NCBI GenBank assembly: GCA_023265515.1
Contig: JAHFSZ010000008.1
Location: forward strand, 1-49,328
Origin: Verrucomicrobiota bacterium
GTDB taxonomy: Bacteria > Verrucomicrobiota > Verrucomicrobiia > JABWAM01 > JAHFSZ01
DNA: 49,328 nucleotides
Direction of reading: 5' to 3'
Position 1 is the first letter of the stretch; each line of letters opens with the position of its first letter. Shown one piece after another: positions 24,668 through 33,126 of this stretch. The notes beneath the pieces were generated by a model that was not told the origin of the DNA, did no database searches, and saw only the letters and a list, made by a program, of their open reading frames with translations. Both the position numbers and the translations under genes were made by a program.

Positions 24668-26467
24668 ATGGCCGAGCCGCAAGATCAAATGGATACCCCC
24701 CCTGCCTCTCCCCTGCCTGAGATGAGGTTTGAAGGGATCGGCGTCTCTCCGGGTGTCGCCAAAGGCCTCACCTTCCTCTACGGAAAACCGGAAGAAAATG
24801 TCGGCAAACGGAGCATCACCGACAAGGACATCGACTCAGAGATCAACCGCTTTGAAAATGCGCTCGTCCAGACGCGCCAGCAGATCATCGAAATCCAGAA
24901 ACAGATTGCCCAGGCCATCGGCAACGCGGATGCGAGCATTTTCGAGGCCCATCTGCTGGTCACGGAGGATTCCACCCTGATCGAAGGCGTCATCAATATT
25001 CTGAAGACTGAAAAAGTGAATGTGGAGTTCGCTCTTGTCCAGTTCGCCCAGATTTACATTGGGATTTTCGAGAAACGGGAGGAGGAATACCTGCGGGAGC
25101 GCGCCGCCGACATCCGGGACGTGACCAACAGGATCCTGCGAAATCTGCAGGGCAAGGAGCATTTCGACCTGCGCAAGCTGCAGGAGCCGCGGATCGTGAT
25201 CTCCTACGACCTGGCCCCCTCCGACACCGCCGTCATGGACCGCAAAAAGGTCCTCGGATTTTGCACCGACATCGGCAGCCGGACATCGCACACGGCGATC
25301 ATGGCCCGGTCGCTCGACATCCCGGCGGTCGTCGGCCTGCACAATGCCTCCGCGCAGATCGCGCCGAACCAGGTGGCGCTCGTCGACGGCTATGAGGGGC
25401 TGCTGATCATCAATCCAACGGAGCAGACACTTTTCGAGTATGGCCAGCTGGAGGTCAAACGGCACGACATCGAGATCCAGCTCGACAAGCTGCATGACCT
25501 GCCCGCCGTCACCACGGATGGCGGCCGAATCGCCCTCCATGTCAACATCGAAGGACCCGACGACATTCCGGCGGTTCTGAAATGCGGCGCCGAGGGCGTC
25601 GGGCTTTTCCGAACCGAATACATTTTCATGAACCGCTCCAACCTTCCCTCCGAGGAAGAGCAATACAACGCATACCACGAAGTCGCCCAGCAACTCTTTC
25701 CCAGGCCCGTGATCATCCGCACGCTCGACCTCGGCGGCGACAAGTTCCTTTCCCATTTCGAAGTGCCGCAGGAAATGAACCCGTTTCTCGGCTGGCGGGC
25801 AATCCGCTTCTGCCTGGAGCGCACCGACATTTTTCTGACACAGCTTCGCGCCATCCTGCGCGCCAGCGAGCTTGGCAACGTAAAGCTGATGTACCCGCTC
25901 ATCTCGAGCAAGCAGGAGTTCTGCCAGGCCAACGAGATCCTGCAAATCGCGCGGCAGGAGCTGGAGGAGCAGAAAAAAGGCTTCAACGCGAGCATGGAGG
26001 TCGGCGCGATGATCGAAGTTCCATCGGCGGCGATCACGGCCAACCACATCGCCGAGGAGGCGGACTTCTTCAGCATCGGGACCAACGATCTGATCCAGTA
26101 CGCGCTCGCCGTCGACCGCGTGAATGAAAAGATTGCCTACCTGTACGACCCCGCCCATCCCGCCATTTTGCGACTGATCTCGGAAATCATCCAGGCCGGC
26201 CACAACCACGGCATCGAGGTGGGCCTCTGCGGTGAAATGGGCGGCGATGTGACGCTCACTCCCCTTTTGATCGGCATGGGAATCGATGAGATCAGCATGA
26301 ATGCCAGCGCCATCCCCGTGGTGAAAAAGATGATTCGGAGCATCGGCCGCCAGGAATGTGAAAACTTCGCCCGTGAAATGCTCAAGCTTTCCAGCGGCGA
26401 ACAGATCTGGGAACACTCCCGGCAGGTCGTTCTTGCCAAGGCCCCGGAACTTCTCGAGCTGGGCTGA
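24668..26467 (+). CDS. ptsI: Phosphoenolpyruvate-protein phosphotransferase (EI)
   Basis: A 599-residue Enzyme I, which autophosphorylates on histidine from PEP and passes the phosphate to HPr. The N-terminal part begins EGIGVSPGVAKGLTF. The phosphohistidine loop GSRTSHTAIMARSLDIPAVV carries His208. The PEP-binding barrel shows GVGLFRTEYIFMNR, MIEVPSAAITA, FSIGTNDLIQY and the active-site Cys in GLCGEMGGD. HPr and EII genes are absent from this window, so it may belong to a dispersed sugar PTS or to a regulatory one. The neighbouring adenylate cyclase gene is suggestive, but no physical coupling is implied. Confidence 0.94.
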   Translation: MAEPQDQMDTPPASPLPEMRFEGIGVSPGVAKGLTFLYGKPEENVGKRSITDKDIDSEINRFENALVQTRQQIIEIQKQIAQAIGNADASIFEAHLLVTEDSTLIEGVINILKTEKVNVEFALVQFAQIYIGIFEKREEEYLRERAADIRDVTNRILRNLQGKEHFDLRKLQEPRIVISYDLAPSDTAVMDRKKVLGFCTDIGSRTSHTAIMARSLDIPAVVGLHNASAQIAPNQVALVDGYEGLLIINPTEQTLFEYGQLEVKRHDIEIQLDKLHDLPAVTTDGGRIALHVNIEGPDDIPAVLKCGAEGVGLFRTEYIFMNRSNLPSEEEQYNAYHEVAQQLFPRPVIIRTLDLGGDKFLSHFEVPQEMNPFLGWRAIRFCLERTDIFLTQLRAILRASELGNVKLMYPLISSKQEFCQANEILQIARQELEEQKKGFNASMEVGAMIEVPSAAITANHIAEEADFFSIGTNDLIQYALAVDRVNEKIAYLYDPAHPAILRLISEIIQAGHNHGIEVGLCGEMGGDVTLTPLLIGMGIDEISMNASAIPVVKKMIRSIGRQECENFAREMLKLSSGEQIWEHSRQVVLAKAPELLELG

Positions 26468-26481
26468 TCAGCGTCAGGCCC

Positions 26482-27138
26482 ATGAATCCGTCGTTTCCGT
26501 TCGAGACCTTTTCCGAGCTGGAATCCCTCTCCTGGCTCAAACACGTCTTCACCCTTCGACAGCCCGGCATCGGCATCGGCGAGGACCGGGCCAAAACACT
26601 CCAGCTCCTTCGTCACAACCATGATCGAATTCTTTCAGAGAAGGGTATTGCTCTTCGGAAAATGGCCACGGCCCAACAGGTGCATGCCAACCGTGTTGCC
26701 TGGATCCGCCAAAAACCGCAGCTTCCCGTAGCGGACGCTGATGGTCTGGCCACGAACGTCCCCGGGCTTCCGATCGGTGTGTACGTCGCGGACTGCTGCC
26801 CCATCTTTCTGGTGGACCCGGTCAAAAAAGCGATTGCCCTTCTCCACTCGGGGCTCCGCGGCACCGAGCAAAATATCGTCCGCGAGGGGGTGCAGACTCT
26901 CGTCCGCGAGAACGCCTCTGATCCCGCCACCCTGATCGCGCTGCTCGGCCCCTGCATCCGGGCCTGCTGCTACCGGGCTGAAATCGGCGACAGGATCGCG
27001 GAACAGTTGCTCGCCGAAGGAGTTCGAAACATCGTCCGCCGCGACTGGTGCACCGCCTGTCACAACGACATCTACTATTCCTACAACAGGGAGAAGGGCC
27101 GAACGGGCCGAATGCTGGCCGCCTTGATGATGTCCTAA
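26482..27138 (+). CDS. YfiH/LACC1-type (DUF152) purine nucleoside phosphorylase/oxidoreductase
   Basis: A 218-residue protein of the YfiH family (also called PgeF or laccase-domain). Members act on purine nucleosides, and E. coli YfiH edits peptidoglycan precursors (established). Motifs present: TAQQVHANRVAWI with the metal His, ADGLATN, YVADCCPIFLVDP with the Cys, LLHSGLRGTEQNI with the third metal His, and LGPCIRACCYRAE. All metal ligands are conserved. It begins 15 bases after ptsI and heads a run of four closely spaced genes (methyltransferase, SRPBCC, cNMP-binding protein). Confidence 0.9.
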   Translation: MNPSFPFETFSELESLSWLKHVFTLRQPGIGIGEDRAKTLQLLRHNHDRILSEKGIALRKMATAQQVHANRVAWIRQKPQLPVADADGLATNVPGLPIGVYVADCCPIFLVDPVKKAIALLHSGLRGTEQNIVREGVQTLVRENASDPATLIALLGPCIRACCYRAEIGDRIAEQLLAEGVRNIVRRDWCTACHNDIYYSYNREKGRTGRMLAALMMS

Positions 27139-27146
27139 GAGAGCCC

Positions 27147-27848
27147 ATGAAAAAAATCAAGAGCTCCCACTTTACGTATCCGCGGATTCCGATCCGGCTG
27201 GAGGGCACGCCACCGAAAAAAAATGAGGAGCTTCCAAGGAGACTGGGAGGCCGCGCCCTTTTCGCACTGGAATTTTCGCGGATGCTCCATGGTGTCCTCT
27301 CCTCGCGGCCAAAGCTTTCCGTGCTGGAGTTGAGCGCCGGTTCGGGTATGCTCTCCCGGCTGATGGTCGACATGGCGCGCAGCCAGAAACGCGCGATCCG
27401 TGTCACGGCAATCGAGTTTTCAAAAGGGGCGGTCGATGCGGCATGCAACCTGTCGCGCGACTACCCGGAAATTGACTTCGCCCTGAACTCCGTCTCCGGC
27501 CTGAATGAGCTGCACTCCGGCGGGTTCGATTTGACCGTCTGCGGCTTCGCGCTGCACCTATTCTCCGTCGAAAAAGCCATCCGCCTGCTCCAAACGATTG
27601 ACCGGACGGCGCGCGGCGGCTGGATTGTGACGGATTTCCGCAGGAGCCGCTGGCTGACGATGCTCACAGAAGCCCTCAGCTCCTCGTTCTTGAAAAACAG
27701 CGGAGACCTCCGGCAAGCGGTTTCGCTGATGCAACAGGCCTTCACGGGACGCGAAATGAAAAATCTGGCATTTCACGCTGGCATTTCAGACTATGAATGG
27801 AACGGCTGGTTCCTGCTGCACCAGACTCTGGTCCGAATCAAGCAATGA
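27147..27848 (+). CDS. Class I SAM-dependent methyltransferase
   Basis: A 233-residue Rossmann-type methyltransferase. ATG 27147 is 9 bases after the yfiH stop and the frame has no better upstream start. Motif I reads VLELSAGSGMLSRLMVD (SAM-binding glycines at about residue 65). A motif II acidic residue is present in VTAIEFSKGAV, and the post-I region contains FDLTVCGFALHLFS. No substrate-specific domain can be named. Its stop overlaps the start of the SRPBCC gene (ATGA), implying coupled translation. Confidence 0.85.
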   Translation: MKKIKSSHFTYPRIPIRLEGTPPKKNEELPRRLGGRALFALEFSRMLHGVLSSRPKLSVLELSAGSGMLSRLMVDMARSQKRAIRVTAIEFSKGAVDAACNLSRDYPEIDFALNSVSGLNELHSGGFDLTVCGFALHLFSVEKAIRLLQTIDRTARGGWIVTDFRRSRWLTMLTEALSSSFLKNSGDLRQAVSLMQQAFTGREMKNLAFHAGISDYEWNGWFLLHQTLVRIKQ

Positions 27849-28279
27849 GCCATCTCACCAACGAAATTGTCATCCACGCGCCGCCCGAAAGGATCTTCTC
27901 CACCGTCTCCCACCTCGGCAACTGGCCGATCATCCTGCCGCATTACCAGTGGATACAGCCCCTTCCCGACGGCTCAGTCAAGATGAGCGCCCGTCGCGGC
28001 GGCATCCCCATCCGCTGGACCTCGCGCTTTTACGCCGACCCGAAAACCAGGGAGCTTCATTTTGAGCATCTGAAGGCGCTGACCCGCGGCATGAAAGTTC
28101 GCTGGATTCTGGAGCCAATCAGTGAGGGTGAAACCCGTGTCGTCATCGAGCATGACCTGACCGAAGTTCGCAGGCGCCTCGGCCGCTTCCTTGCCGACAA
28201 GGTGATCGGAAAATTCTTCATCGATCATGTCGCCCGCAAAACACTCGCCAATTTCAAACGACATATCGAGAAGAGATGA
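27845..28279 (+). CDS. SRPBCC/START-like (polyketide cyclase) protein
   Basis: A 144-residue single-domain protein. It begins TNEIVIHAPPERIFSTVSHL, with the typical 'I.ap.e.vf..v.d...W' opening of SRPBCC ligand-binding folds. It continues with hydrophobic strands (MKVRWILEPISEGETRVVIE) and a long C-terminal helix (FIDHVARKTLANFKRHI). The family binds hydrophobic ligands such as lipids or polyketides. Here it is translationally coupled to the methyltransferase, so a lipid or small-molecule modification pathway is a fair guess but unproven. Confidence 0.8.
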   Translation: MSHLTNEIVIHAPPERIFSTVSHLGNWPIILPHYQWIQPLPDGSVKMSARRGGIPIRWTSRFYADPKTRELHFEHLKALTRGMKVRWILEPISEGETRVVIEHDLTEVRRRLGRFLADKVIGKFFIDHVARKTLANFKRHIEKR

Positions 28280-28292
28280 AAAGATTTCCGTG

Positions 28293-29897
28293 ATGGATGC
28301 AATGCACGATATGCAAGCGTCGGATCTCATCGTTCGCGCCGGCGATGCCAACGATTTCCATTCGTGCGTGCCCTTGATCGAAAAAAATTACGGCCAGTCC
28401 GTAGTCACTTCCCCTCTTTTTCAAAATCAGGAGCTCTTTGATCTCTACGCGGAAAATGTGATCGCGGTCATCGCGCAGAACGCGCGGGGAATCCTCGGCG
28501 GACTTTCCGTCGTCCAGATCCAGGACTGGGATGGAACCACCGTCTCCGAGCTTTGTCGGCCGTTCATTGACGATAACACGAACTCCGCGGTGATCCGCTT
28601 GATGATGGAGACGGCCGCGATAAGCTTCAGCCAAGGTTCATTCTGGTGCATGTTCGACTGCTTCGGTCCCCTCCCCTGGCAGGAGGCGGCCGAATCGTGC
28701 GGATTCAGGCCTGCCGGATGGTACCCCAACATCTTCCTGCTCCATGAGCGCACAAGCGTCATTGCGTACCACTGGATGCATCCGCAGGCCCGCGGCCACC
28801 GGCGGCCGGCGCCCGAGTTGATTCCGGAGATCGAGCCTCTCGCCCGCTTGGTTCTCGCCTCTTTCGAGATCCCTTTCGATGCAACCCTTCGGGAAGATGC
28901 CGTTTCGTATCCATCCCATGCATCGCTCGTGTGGGAGGAACTCGATTATGTTTCGGTCGCCAAATACCTTCAGACAATTCCCGCGACCCCCGCCGAAGTC
29001 CTCGTCCTTCTCCAGGACACGGTCACCCCCTTCAAGATGCAAGCGGAACGGTTCCGGTTCTTCGGCGCCCGTCAAGCGGGGCAGATCGTCGGCATCATCG
29101 GATGCAACCATGACACGCAGCAACAAACCGCCACGCTCACCCACCTGTATGCCAGCGTTCCGGCGACCAAAGGCTGGCTCTGCCGAAAGCTCGTCGAGGA
29201 AAGCGCCGGCTGGCACACCGCCGCCATCCAGACGACTTTGAGCGGATTCTCGCCACGAATCCAAAAAACTTTCGCCGACCTTGGCTTCATTCCCGCCGCC
29301 TATCTGCCCGCTTTTTTCGTCGAAGGCGAGCAGCGGCTCGACGCGATCAAAATGATCAAACTGCTCGGGCCTTGCAACGACCATCATCAGCCACTCACAC
29401 CTGCCGCCGGAAATCTACGGAGCCTGCTCGAAGAGCGTTTCAAGACCTGCGAGCTTGGCCTCCCAATCCTCCACCTCCTCAAGAGCCTCCACGGTTTCCG
29501 CGGTCTCGGCGATGGCGAACTTCTTCATCTGATGGAGGCGTCCACGCAAAAGTTTTACCGGCAGGGCGAGCGCGTCTTCCAGGAAGGTGAAACACAGCTT
29601 GAGATGTACGTGGTGATCCGCGGCGAAGTTCATCTCTCGGTCACCGCCGCCGGCGATCGCGTGCTCGACCGGCTGAAAAAGGGCAGCATCTTTGGCGAAC
29701 TGGCCTTCCTCAATGGCAAGCCGCGCGCCGCGACAGCCACCGCCGCAGCCGATTCACTTTTGCTGGTACTCCACCGCGACTCCTTCGACCGGCTCGTCGA
29801 TCGGGAGCAGCACTTGGGCCTGATGGTGTTTCATAACATTGCGACGGATCTATCCGAAAAGCTCCAGGCCAGGACGGCCCGCCTCTTTCACCGTTGA
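28293..29897 (+). CDS. Acetyltransferase-like protein with C-terminal cyclic-nucleotide-binding domain
   Basis: A 534-residue protein. Two N-terminal regions (about 10-160 and 250-370) have GNAT-like character (VRAGDANDFHSCVPLIEKNY at the start; QIVGIIGCN then LTHLYASV in the second), although the acetyl-CoA loop is not textbook. Residues about 395-515 are a cNMP-binding domain whose phosphate-binding cassette FGELAFLNGKPRAATATA keeps the essential Glu and Arg. Mycobacterial cAMP-controlled protein acetyltransferases combine the same two domain types in a different order. An adenylate cyclase is encoded 4 kb upstream. ATG 28293 is preferred; the stop lies at the edge of a palindromic repeat. 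Confidence 0.75.
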   Translation: MDAMHDMQASDLIVRAGDANDFHSCVPLIEKNYGQSVVTSPLFQNQELFDLYAENVIAVIAQNARGILGGLSVVQIQDWDGTTVSELCRPFIDDNTNSAVIRLMMETAAISFSQGSFWCMFDCFGPLPWQEAAESCGFRPAGWYPNIFLLHERTSVIAYHWMHPQARGHRRPAPELIPEIEPLARLVLASFEIPFDATLREDAVSYPSHASLVWEELDYVSVAKYLQTIPATPAEVLVLLQDTVTPFKMQAERFRFFGARQAGQIVGIIGCNHDTQQQTATLTHLYASVPATKGWLCRKLVEESAGWHTAAIQTTLSGFSPRIQKTFADLGFIPAAYLPAFFVEGEQRLDAIKMIKLLGPCNDHHQPLTPAAGNLRSLLEERFKTCELGLPILHLLKSLHGFRGLGDGELLHLMEASTQKFYRQGERVFQEGETQLEMYVVIRGEVHLSVTAAGDRVLDRLKKGSIFGELAFLNGKPRAATATAAADSLLLVLHRDSFDRLVDREQHLGLMVFHNIATDLSEKLQARTARLFHR

Positions 29898-29970
29898 CGG
29901 TTTACCGTTTACCGCGTTCTCACTATTACAGGGCGCACTCGTACACGGTAAACGGTTCACGGTTCACGCG
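29891..29970. repeat. Palindromic intergenic repeat, GGTAAACGGTTCACGG family
   Basis: The left arm CCGTTGACGGTTTACCG with TTTACCGCG (29891-29915) pairs with CACGGTAAACGGTTCACGG (about 29943-29961) on the right. The TGA stop of the preceding cNMP-binding protein gene falls inside the left arm. It is the same family as 9351-9440. Confidence 0.8.
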
Positions 29971-30017
29971 CGGAGGACACAACGGGCAAAAGCGCAACCG
30001 GAAGGAACCAAAGCCTC

Positions 30018-30806
30018 TCAAAATCGCAAACGTAGGCCATCCTCCGCGAAAATGCATTGGCCTTTCTTGAAGAACTTTTGCGCAAGCTTTTTTGTCTGAT
30101 CGAGATTGCGCTGGATAAACCCGCCGAGATGGGTGAAAATAATCCTTTGAATCCGATAGCTGCTGAGAAACTCGAAGAGCGTGATCGGTTCGAAGTGGGC
30201 CAGCTCGACAATCAGCACGTCGGTCTTTTTCTGGAGCAGCGGAACCAGGTCGAACGGTGCACCGACATCCCCCGAGTAGACGACGCTTGTCCTCTTTCCA
30301 TCGACGCGGAAACAGAACGACTCGAACTTGTTCGAGTACAGTTTACCAAAGCTTTCCCTGAGGCTCTCGAGATGCGAATTGTTCCAGGCCGTCACGCTGA
30401 CACCGCGCACGGAAATTTTCTTTTTGGATTTCAAGGCAGCCAGGCTCATCCGGAATTTCATCAGCTCCTCAAAAAGCAGGACCGTGTTCAAATAGTTCCG
30501 AAACGGGGCGATTCCCTCCTTTGGCATATAGACAGGAAGCGGTTTGGTTCGATTGGCCAGCCAGAACCATTGGACAACCATTGGGAAGCCGCCGACATGG
30601 TCCGAATGGAGGTGTGAGAGAAAAATGGCGTCGACCAAATCAGCGGGGATTCCCCGTTTCACCAACGAATGGCTGCACGGTTCGCCGCAGTCAAAAAGCA
30701 GCTCCACCCCGTCGATCGAAAGCAGGAGAGACGCATGTGCTCGTCTTGGAGAAACCACGCCGTCGCTTGTCCCGAGGACGAGGACCGAATTGCCTAACTT
30801 TGGCAT
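30018..30806 (-). CDS. MBL-fold hydrolase, RNase Z-like
   Basis: A 262-residue metallo-beta-lactamase-fold protein. It shows GTSDGVVSPRRAHASLLL, LLFDCGEP and the metal motif LSHLHSDHVGGFP (HxHxDH). A further histidine in NNSHLES, Asp in VVYSGDVGAPFD, and a last His in IFTHLGGF also fit. The order and spacing resemble the RNase Z/ElaC branch, but the flexible tRNA-binding arm is not obvious, so it may be a phosphodiesterase-type relative instead. It is divergent from the lipoprotein gene, 117 bases apart. Confidence 0.88.
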   Translation of the reverse strand: MPKLGNSVLVLGTSDGVVSPRRAHASLLLSIDGVELLFDCGEPCSHSLVKRGIPADLVDAIFLSHLHSDHVGGFPMVVQWFWLANRTKPLPVYMPKEGIAPFRNYLNTVLLFEELMKFRMSLAALKSKKKISVRGVSVTAWNNSHLESLRESFGKLYSNKFESFCFRVDGKRTSVVYSGDVGAPFDLVPLLQKKTDVLIVELAHFEPITLFEFLSSYRIQRIIFTHLGGFIQRNLDQTKKLAQKFFKKGQCIFAEDGLRLRF

Positions 30807-30923
30807 GCGTGCCTTTTATACCCAAAACGATCGAGAAACAGGAAGCAACAAATCTTCGAATCCCTTTTGATAAAAGCGACGATTTTTCTTGGATTTGGCA
30901 GGTGCATCCAGTAGGAACGTCAC

Positions 30924-31475
30924 ATGTTCCGCTTTTTTGTAATTGTTTTTTTACTCTTCGTGGCCGGCTGCAGCACCAGCGAAGTTTTTCGACCGACGGA
31001 TGCCGAGTCCAACCCCGAAATTAGCCGGGACCAGCAAACGGCCATCGTCCAAAATGAAGGCATCAGCATCGAAGCGAAGATCGCCCGTGAGGAAAATGGG
31101 CGATTCCGCGTCGACATGGTGGTCGATAACCACAGCGACATGCCGATCGACTTCTCGATGGGCGATAGCCACCTCTACGTCAATGGCACTGACCTCAAGA
31201 TTCATAGCAGCAGCTTCCTGCGCAATTGGAGTTACCAAAGCGCGAGCCGCGGTACTTTTGAACCCAGTGAAAGCGCCTATGCATCCATCGCGTATGAGAG
31301 CGATGGATCTTCGATGGGCAAGGACAAGCTTGAGCTCTGGATCGACGGAATCATCGACTCGCACAACGGCCGGAAAATTCCCTTCCCAAGGATTGCCTTC
31401 GGCGATGGGGTTAAAGAAGCGCCCGTTCCCGCAGGCAGAAAGCCGGCTCCAGCAGAGCGCAAATCCAAGACCTGA
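30924..31475 (+). CDS. Lipoprotein of unknown function
   Basis: A 183-residue secreted protein with a lipobox (MFRFFVIVFLLFVAGC, cleavage before Cys16), followed by a disordered segment. A beta-sandwich-like middle part (IAREENGRFRVDMVVDN) leads to a proline/lysine-rich tail. It probably faces the periplasm. AGGAAC stands a few bases before the ATG. It lies upstream of the mlaE-mlaF-mlaD genes on the same strand, with a 93-base gap, so it may belong to that transport system, though I see no direct homology to MlaA, MlaB or MlaC. Confidence 0.75.
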   Translation: MFRFFVIVFLLFVAGCSTSEVFRPTDAESNPEISRDQQTAIVQNEGISIEAKIAREENGRFRVDMVVDNHSDMPIDFSMGDSHLYVNGTDLKIHSSSFLRNWSYQSASRGTFEPSESAYASIAYESDGSSMGKDKLELWIDGIIDSHNGRKIPFPRIAFGDGVKEAPVPAGRKPAPAERKSKT

Positions 31476-31568
31476 GTCGCCGCAATGGCAGGCCGTCGGC
31501 GCCATTCGCCGTTTTTCCATCCATTCATGTGGCTTGCCGTGAGTAATGCTTATCGGTTTTAATAGGGC

Positions 31569-32369
31569 ATGCTTTCGGTCAAGCGGTTTCGGATGGTCGT
31601 GAGTCTCGCCCGGGCCCTCGGCTATTTGCTGGATCTGCTCGCTTTTTATGCTCTGGCGGCCAGAACTTTTTTTCAGTTCGGTCGTTCCGGCCGGCGTCTC
31701 GGTGCCGATGAACGGAATCACCAGATTTTTGAGGCCGGCGTCCAGGCTCTGCCGCTGTTGATCATTGTTGCTGTCCTGCTCGGAGGCATCATCCTGGGAC
31801 AGGCCATCGACCAGCTAAAGCTCATCGGCGCCGGCGAATCGATCGGCAACCTTCTGGTGGTGATCGTGATCCGCGAGCTAGGGCCGCTCATTCCCGCTCT
31901 GCTCGTACTCGGACGCTCTGGAACGGCAACCACCCTCACCCTTTTCAACATGCGCCTCAACGGAGAGATCAACGCACTCGAATCCATGGGCATCGATCCG
32001 ATGCGCTTCCTTGTCCTGCCGAGGCTCGAAGGCATCACCACAGCCGTTGTGGGCTTGGCCATCTTCTTCAACCTCTTCGTCATTCTCGGCGCGTACCTGA
32101 TTTCGGCGCTGACCGACATGAATGTGCAATCGCACACCTTTTTCAACCGCGTTGCGGATGCCATCCGCTGGCCGGACCTCATCCTGCTTTACCTGAAGGC
32201 AAATCTCTTCGGCCTCATCATTTCGGGCGTCTGCTGCTATCACGGCCTGGCCATTCGCCGCCCCGGACATGACCTCTACGGCATGGCCCGCAGCGGCATG
32301 ATGAACGCCTTCCTCGGCATCTTCCTCATCGATATTGTATTCGTCTTCATCTATTTTTACATCCACTGA
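31569..32369 (+). CDS. mlaE: MlaE-family ABC transporter permease
   Basis: A 266-residue integral membrane protein of the YrbE/MlaE family, the permease of lipid-transporting MCE systems in the inner membrane. It shows the family core LPLLIIVAVLLGGIILGQA, VIRELGPLIPALLVLGRSGTA and ALESMGIDPMRFLVLPR, then late membrane spans with KANLFGLIISGVCCYHGL. It is followed by the ATPase-like gene and mlaD in the standard permease-ATPase-MCE order. Confidence 0.93.
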   Translation: MLSVKRFRMVVSLARALGYLLDLLAFYALAARTFFQFGRSGRRLGADERNHQIFEAGVQALPLLIIVAVLLGGIILGQAIDQLKLIGAGESIGNLLVVIVIRELGPLIPALLVLGRSGTATTLTLFNMRLNGEINALESMGIDPMRFLVLPRLEGITTAVVGLAIFFNLFVILGAYLISALTDMNVQSHTFFNRVADAIRWPDLILLYLKANLFGLIISGVCCYHGLAIRRPGHDLYGMARSGMMNAFLGIFLIDIVFVFIYFYIH

Positions 32370-32373
32370 CACG

Positions 32374-33126
32374 ATGAACCCCTCTGAACCCATTCTTGCC
32401 CTCGACGACATCTCACTTGGGCAGCCGAACACGCAAATTTCTCTTCGTGTTTTCGCTTCTGAATTTGTCGTTCTTGCCGGCCCGGCCGGCGCCAAAAAGA
32501 GCTTGTTCCTCCTGACAGCCGCGGGCTTCCGGGAGGCCCGACAGGGCCGGGTCCGCCTCCTGAACACTGAGCTTCCCGAGCACCTTGCCGCCGACCATCC
32601 GTCCATCCGGCTCAAAACCGGCTTCGTCTTTCAGGAACCCATCTTCATTCACAACCGGTCGATGCTCGAAAATATCCGCCTCCCGTTGCTTTACGACGAC
32701 TTGCTCGGCGCCGAGGAACTCGACCTGCGAACAAGGGAGGTCCTCCAGGCCGCCGGCCTTCCGGCCGAGCTGGACACGGCGCTCGACGATGTCCCGCCAC
32801 TCGACCGCCGCAAGCTCGCTCTTGCCCGGGCCTGGATTCGCGAGCCCGCAATGGTGTTCTACGATGAGCCAGCCATGGGCCTCGACCCGGCCGCACAGAA
32901 AAAAATTTACCGGACCATCCACGCCTACCACGAAAAGCGCAAGCATGATGGGCGCGCATGTGCGGCGCTTCTTGCCTGCAACGATCCGCGCTGGGTCCTT
33001 GAGTTTGCGGACCGCTACCTCGTTCTGAGCGCTGGAACCTTGACATCCAAGGCGGACCAAACCAACATTCGCGGGCGGCAATCAGCCTTGGAGAAGGAAT
33101 TCATCGACTCCATCCAATCGATATGA
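32374..33126 (+). CDS. MlaF-like ABC ATPase with degenerate nucleotide motifs
   Basis: A 250-residue ABC ATPase homologue placed between mlaE and mlaD. Several motifs deviate. Walker A reads GPAGAKKS, with lysine for the glycine before the catalytic Lys. The ABC signature, usually LSGGQ, reads VPPLDRRKLALARAW. The switch histidine at LLACNDPRW is Asn. The Q-loop (FVFQEPIF) and Walker B (MVFYDEPAMGLDP, including the catalytic Glu) are intact. ATP binding may persist while turnover could be low or depend on a partner. It begins 4 bases after mlaE, and its end overlaps mlaD (ATGA). Confidence 0.9.
   Translation: MNPSEPILALDDISLGQPNTQISLRVFASEFVVLAGPAGAKKSLFLLTAAGFREARQGRVRLLNTELPEHLAADHPSIRLKTGFVFQEPIFIHNRSMLENIRLPLLYDDLLGAEELDLRTREVLQAAGLPAELDTALDDVPPLDRRKLALARAWIREPAMVFYDEPAMGLDPAAQKKIYRTIHAYHEKRKHDGRACAALLACNDPRWVLEFADRYLVLSAGTLTSKADQTNIRGRQSALEKEFIDSIQSI

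Noticed and set aside
24836-26416. 526-codon open frame on the reverse strand
   Set aside because: It lies wholly antisense to ptsI, has no family match and arises from that gene's GC-rich third positions.
27048-27146. Upstream extension of the methyltransferase into yfiH
   Set aside because: The extension only overlaps yfiH in another frame; ATG 27147 gives normal spacing and length.
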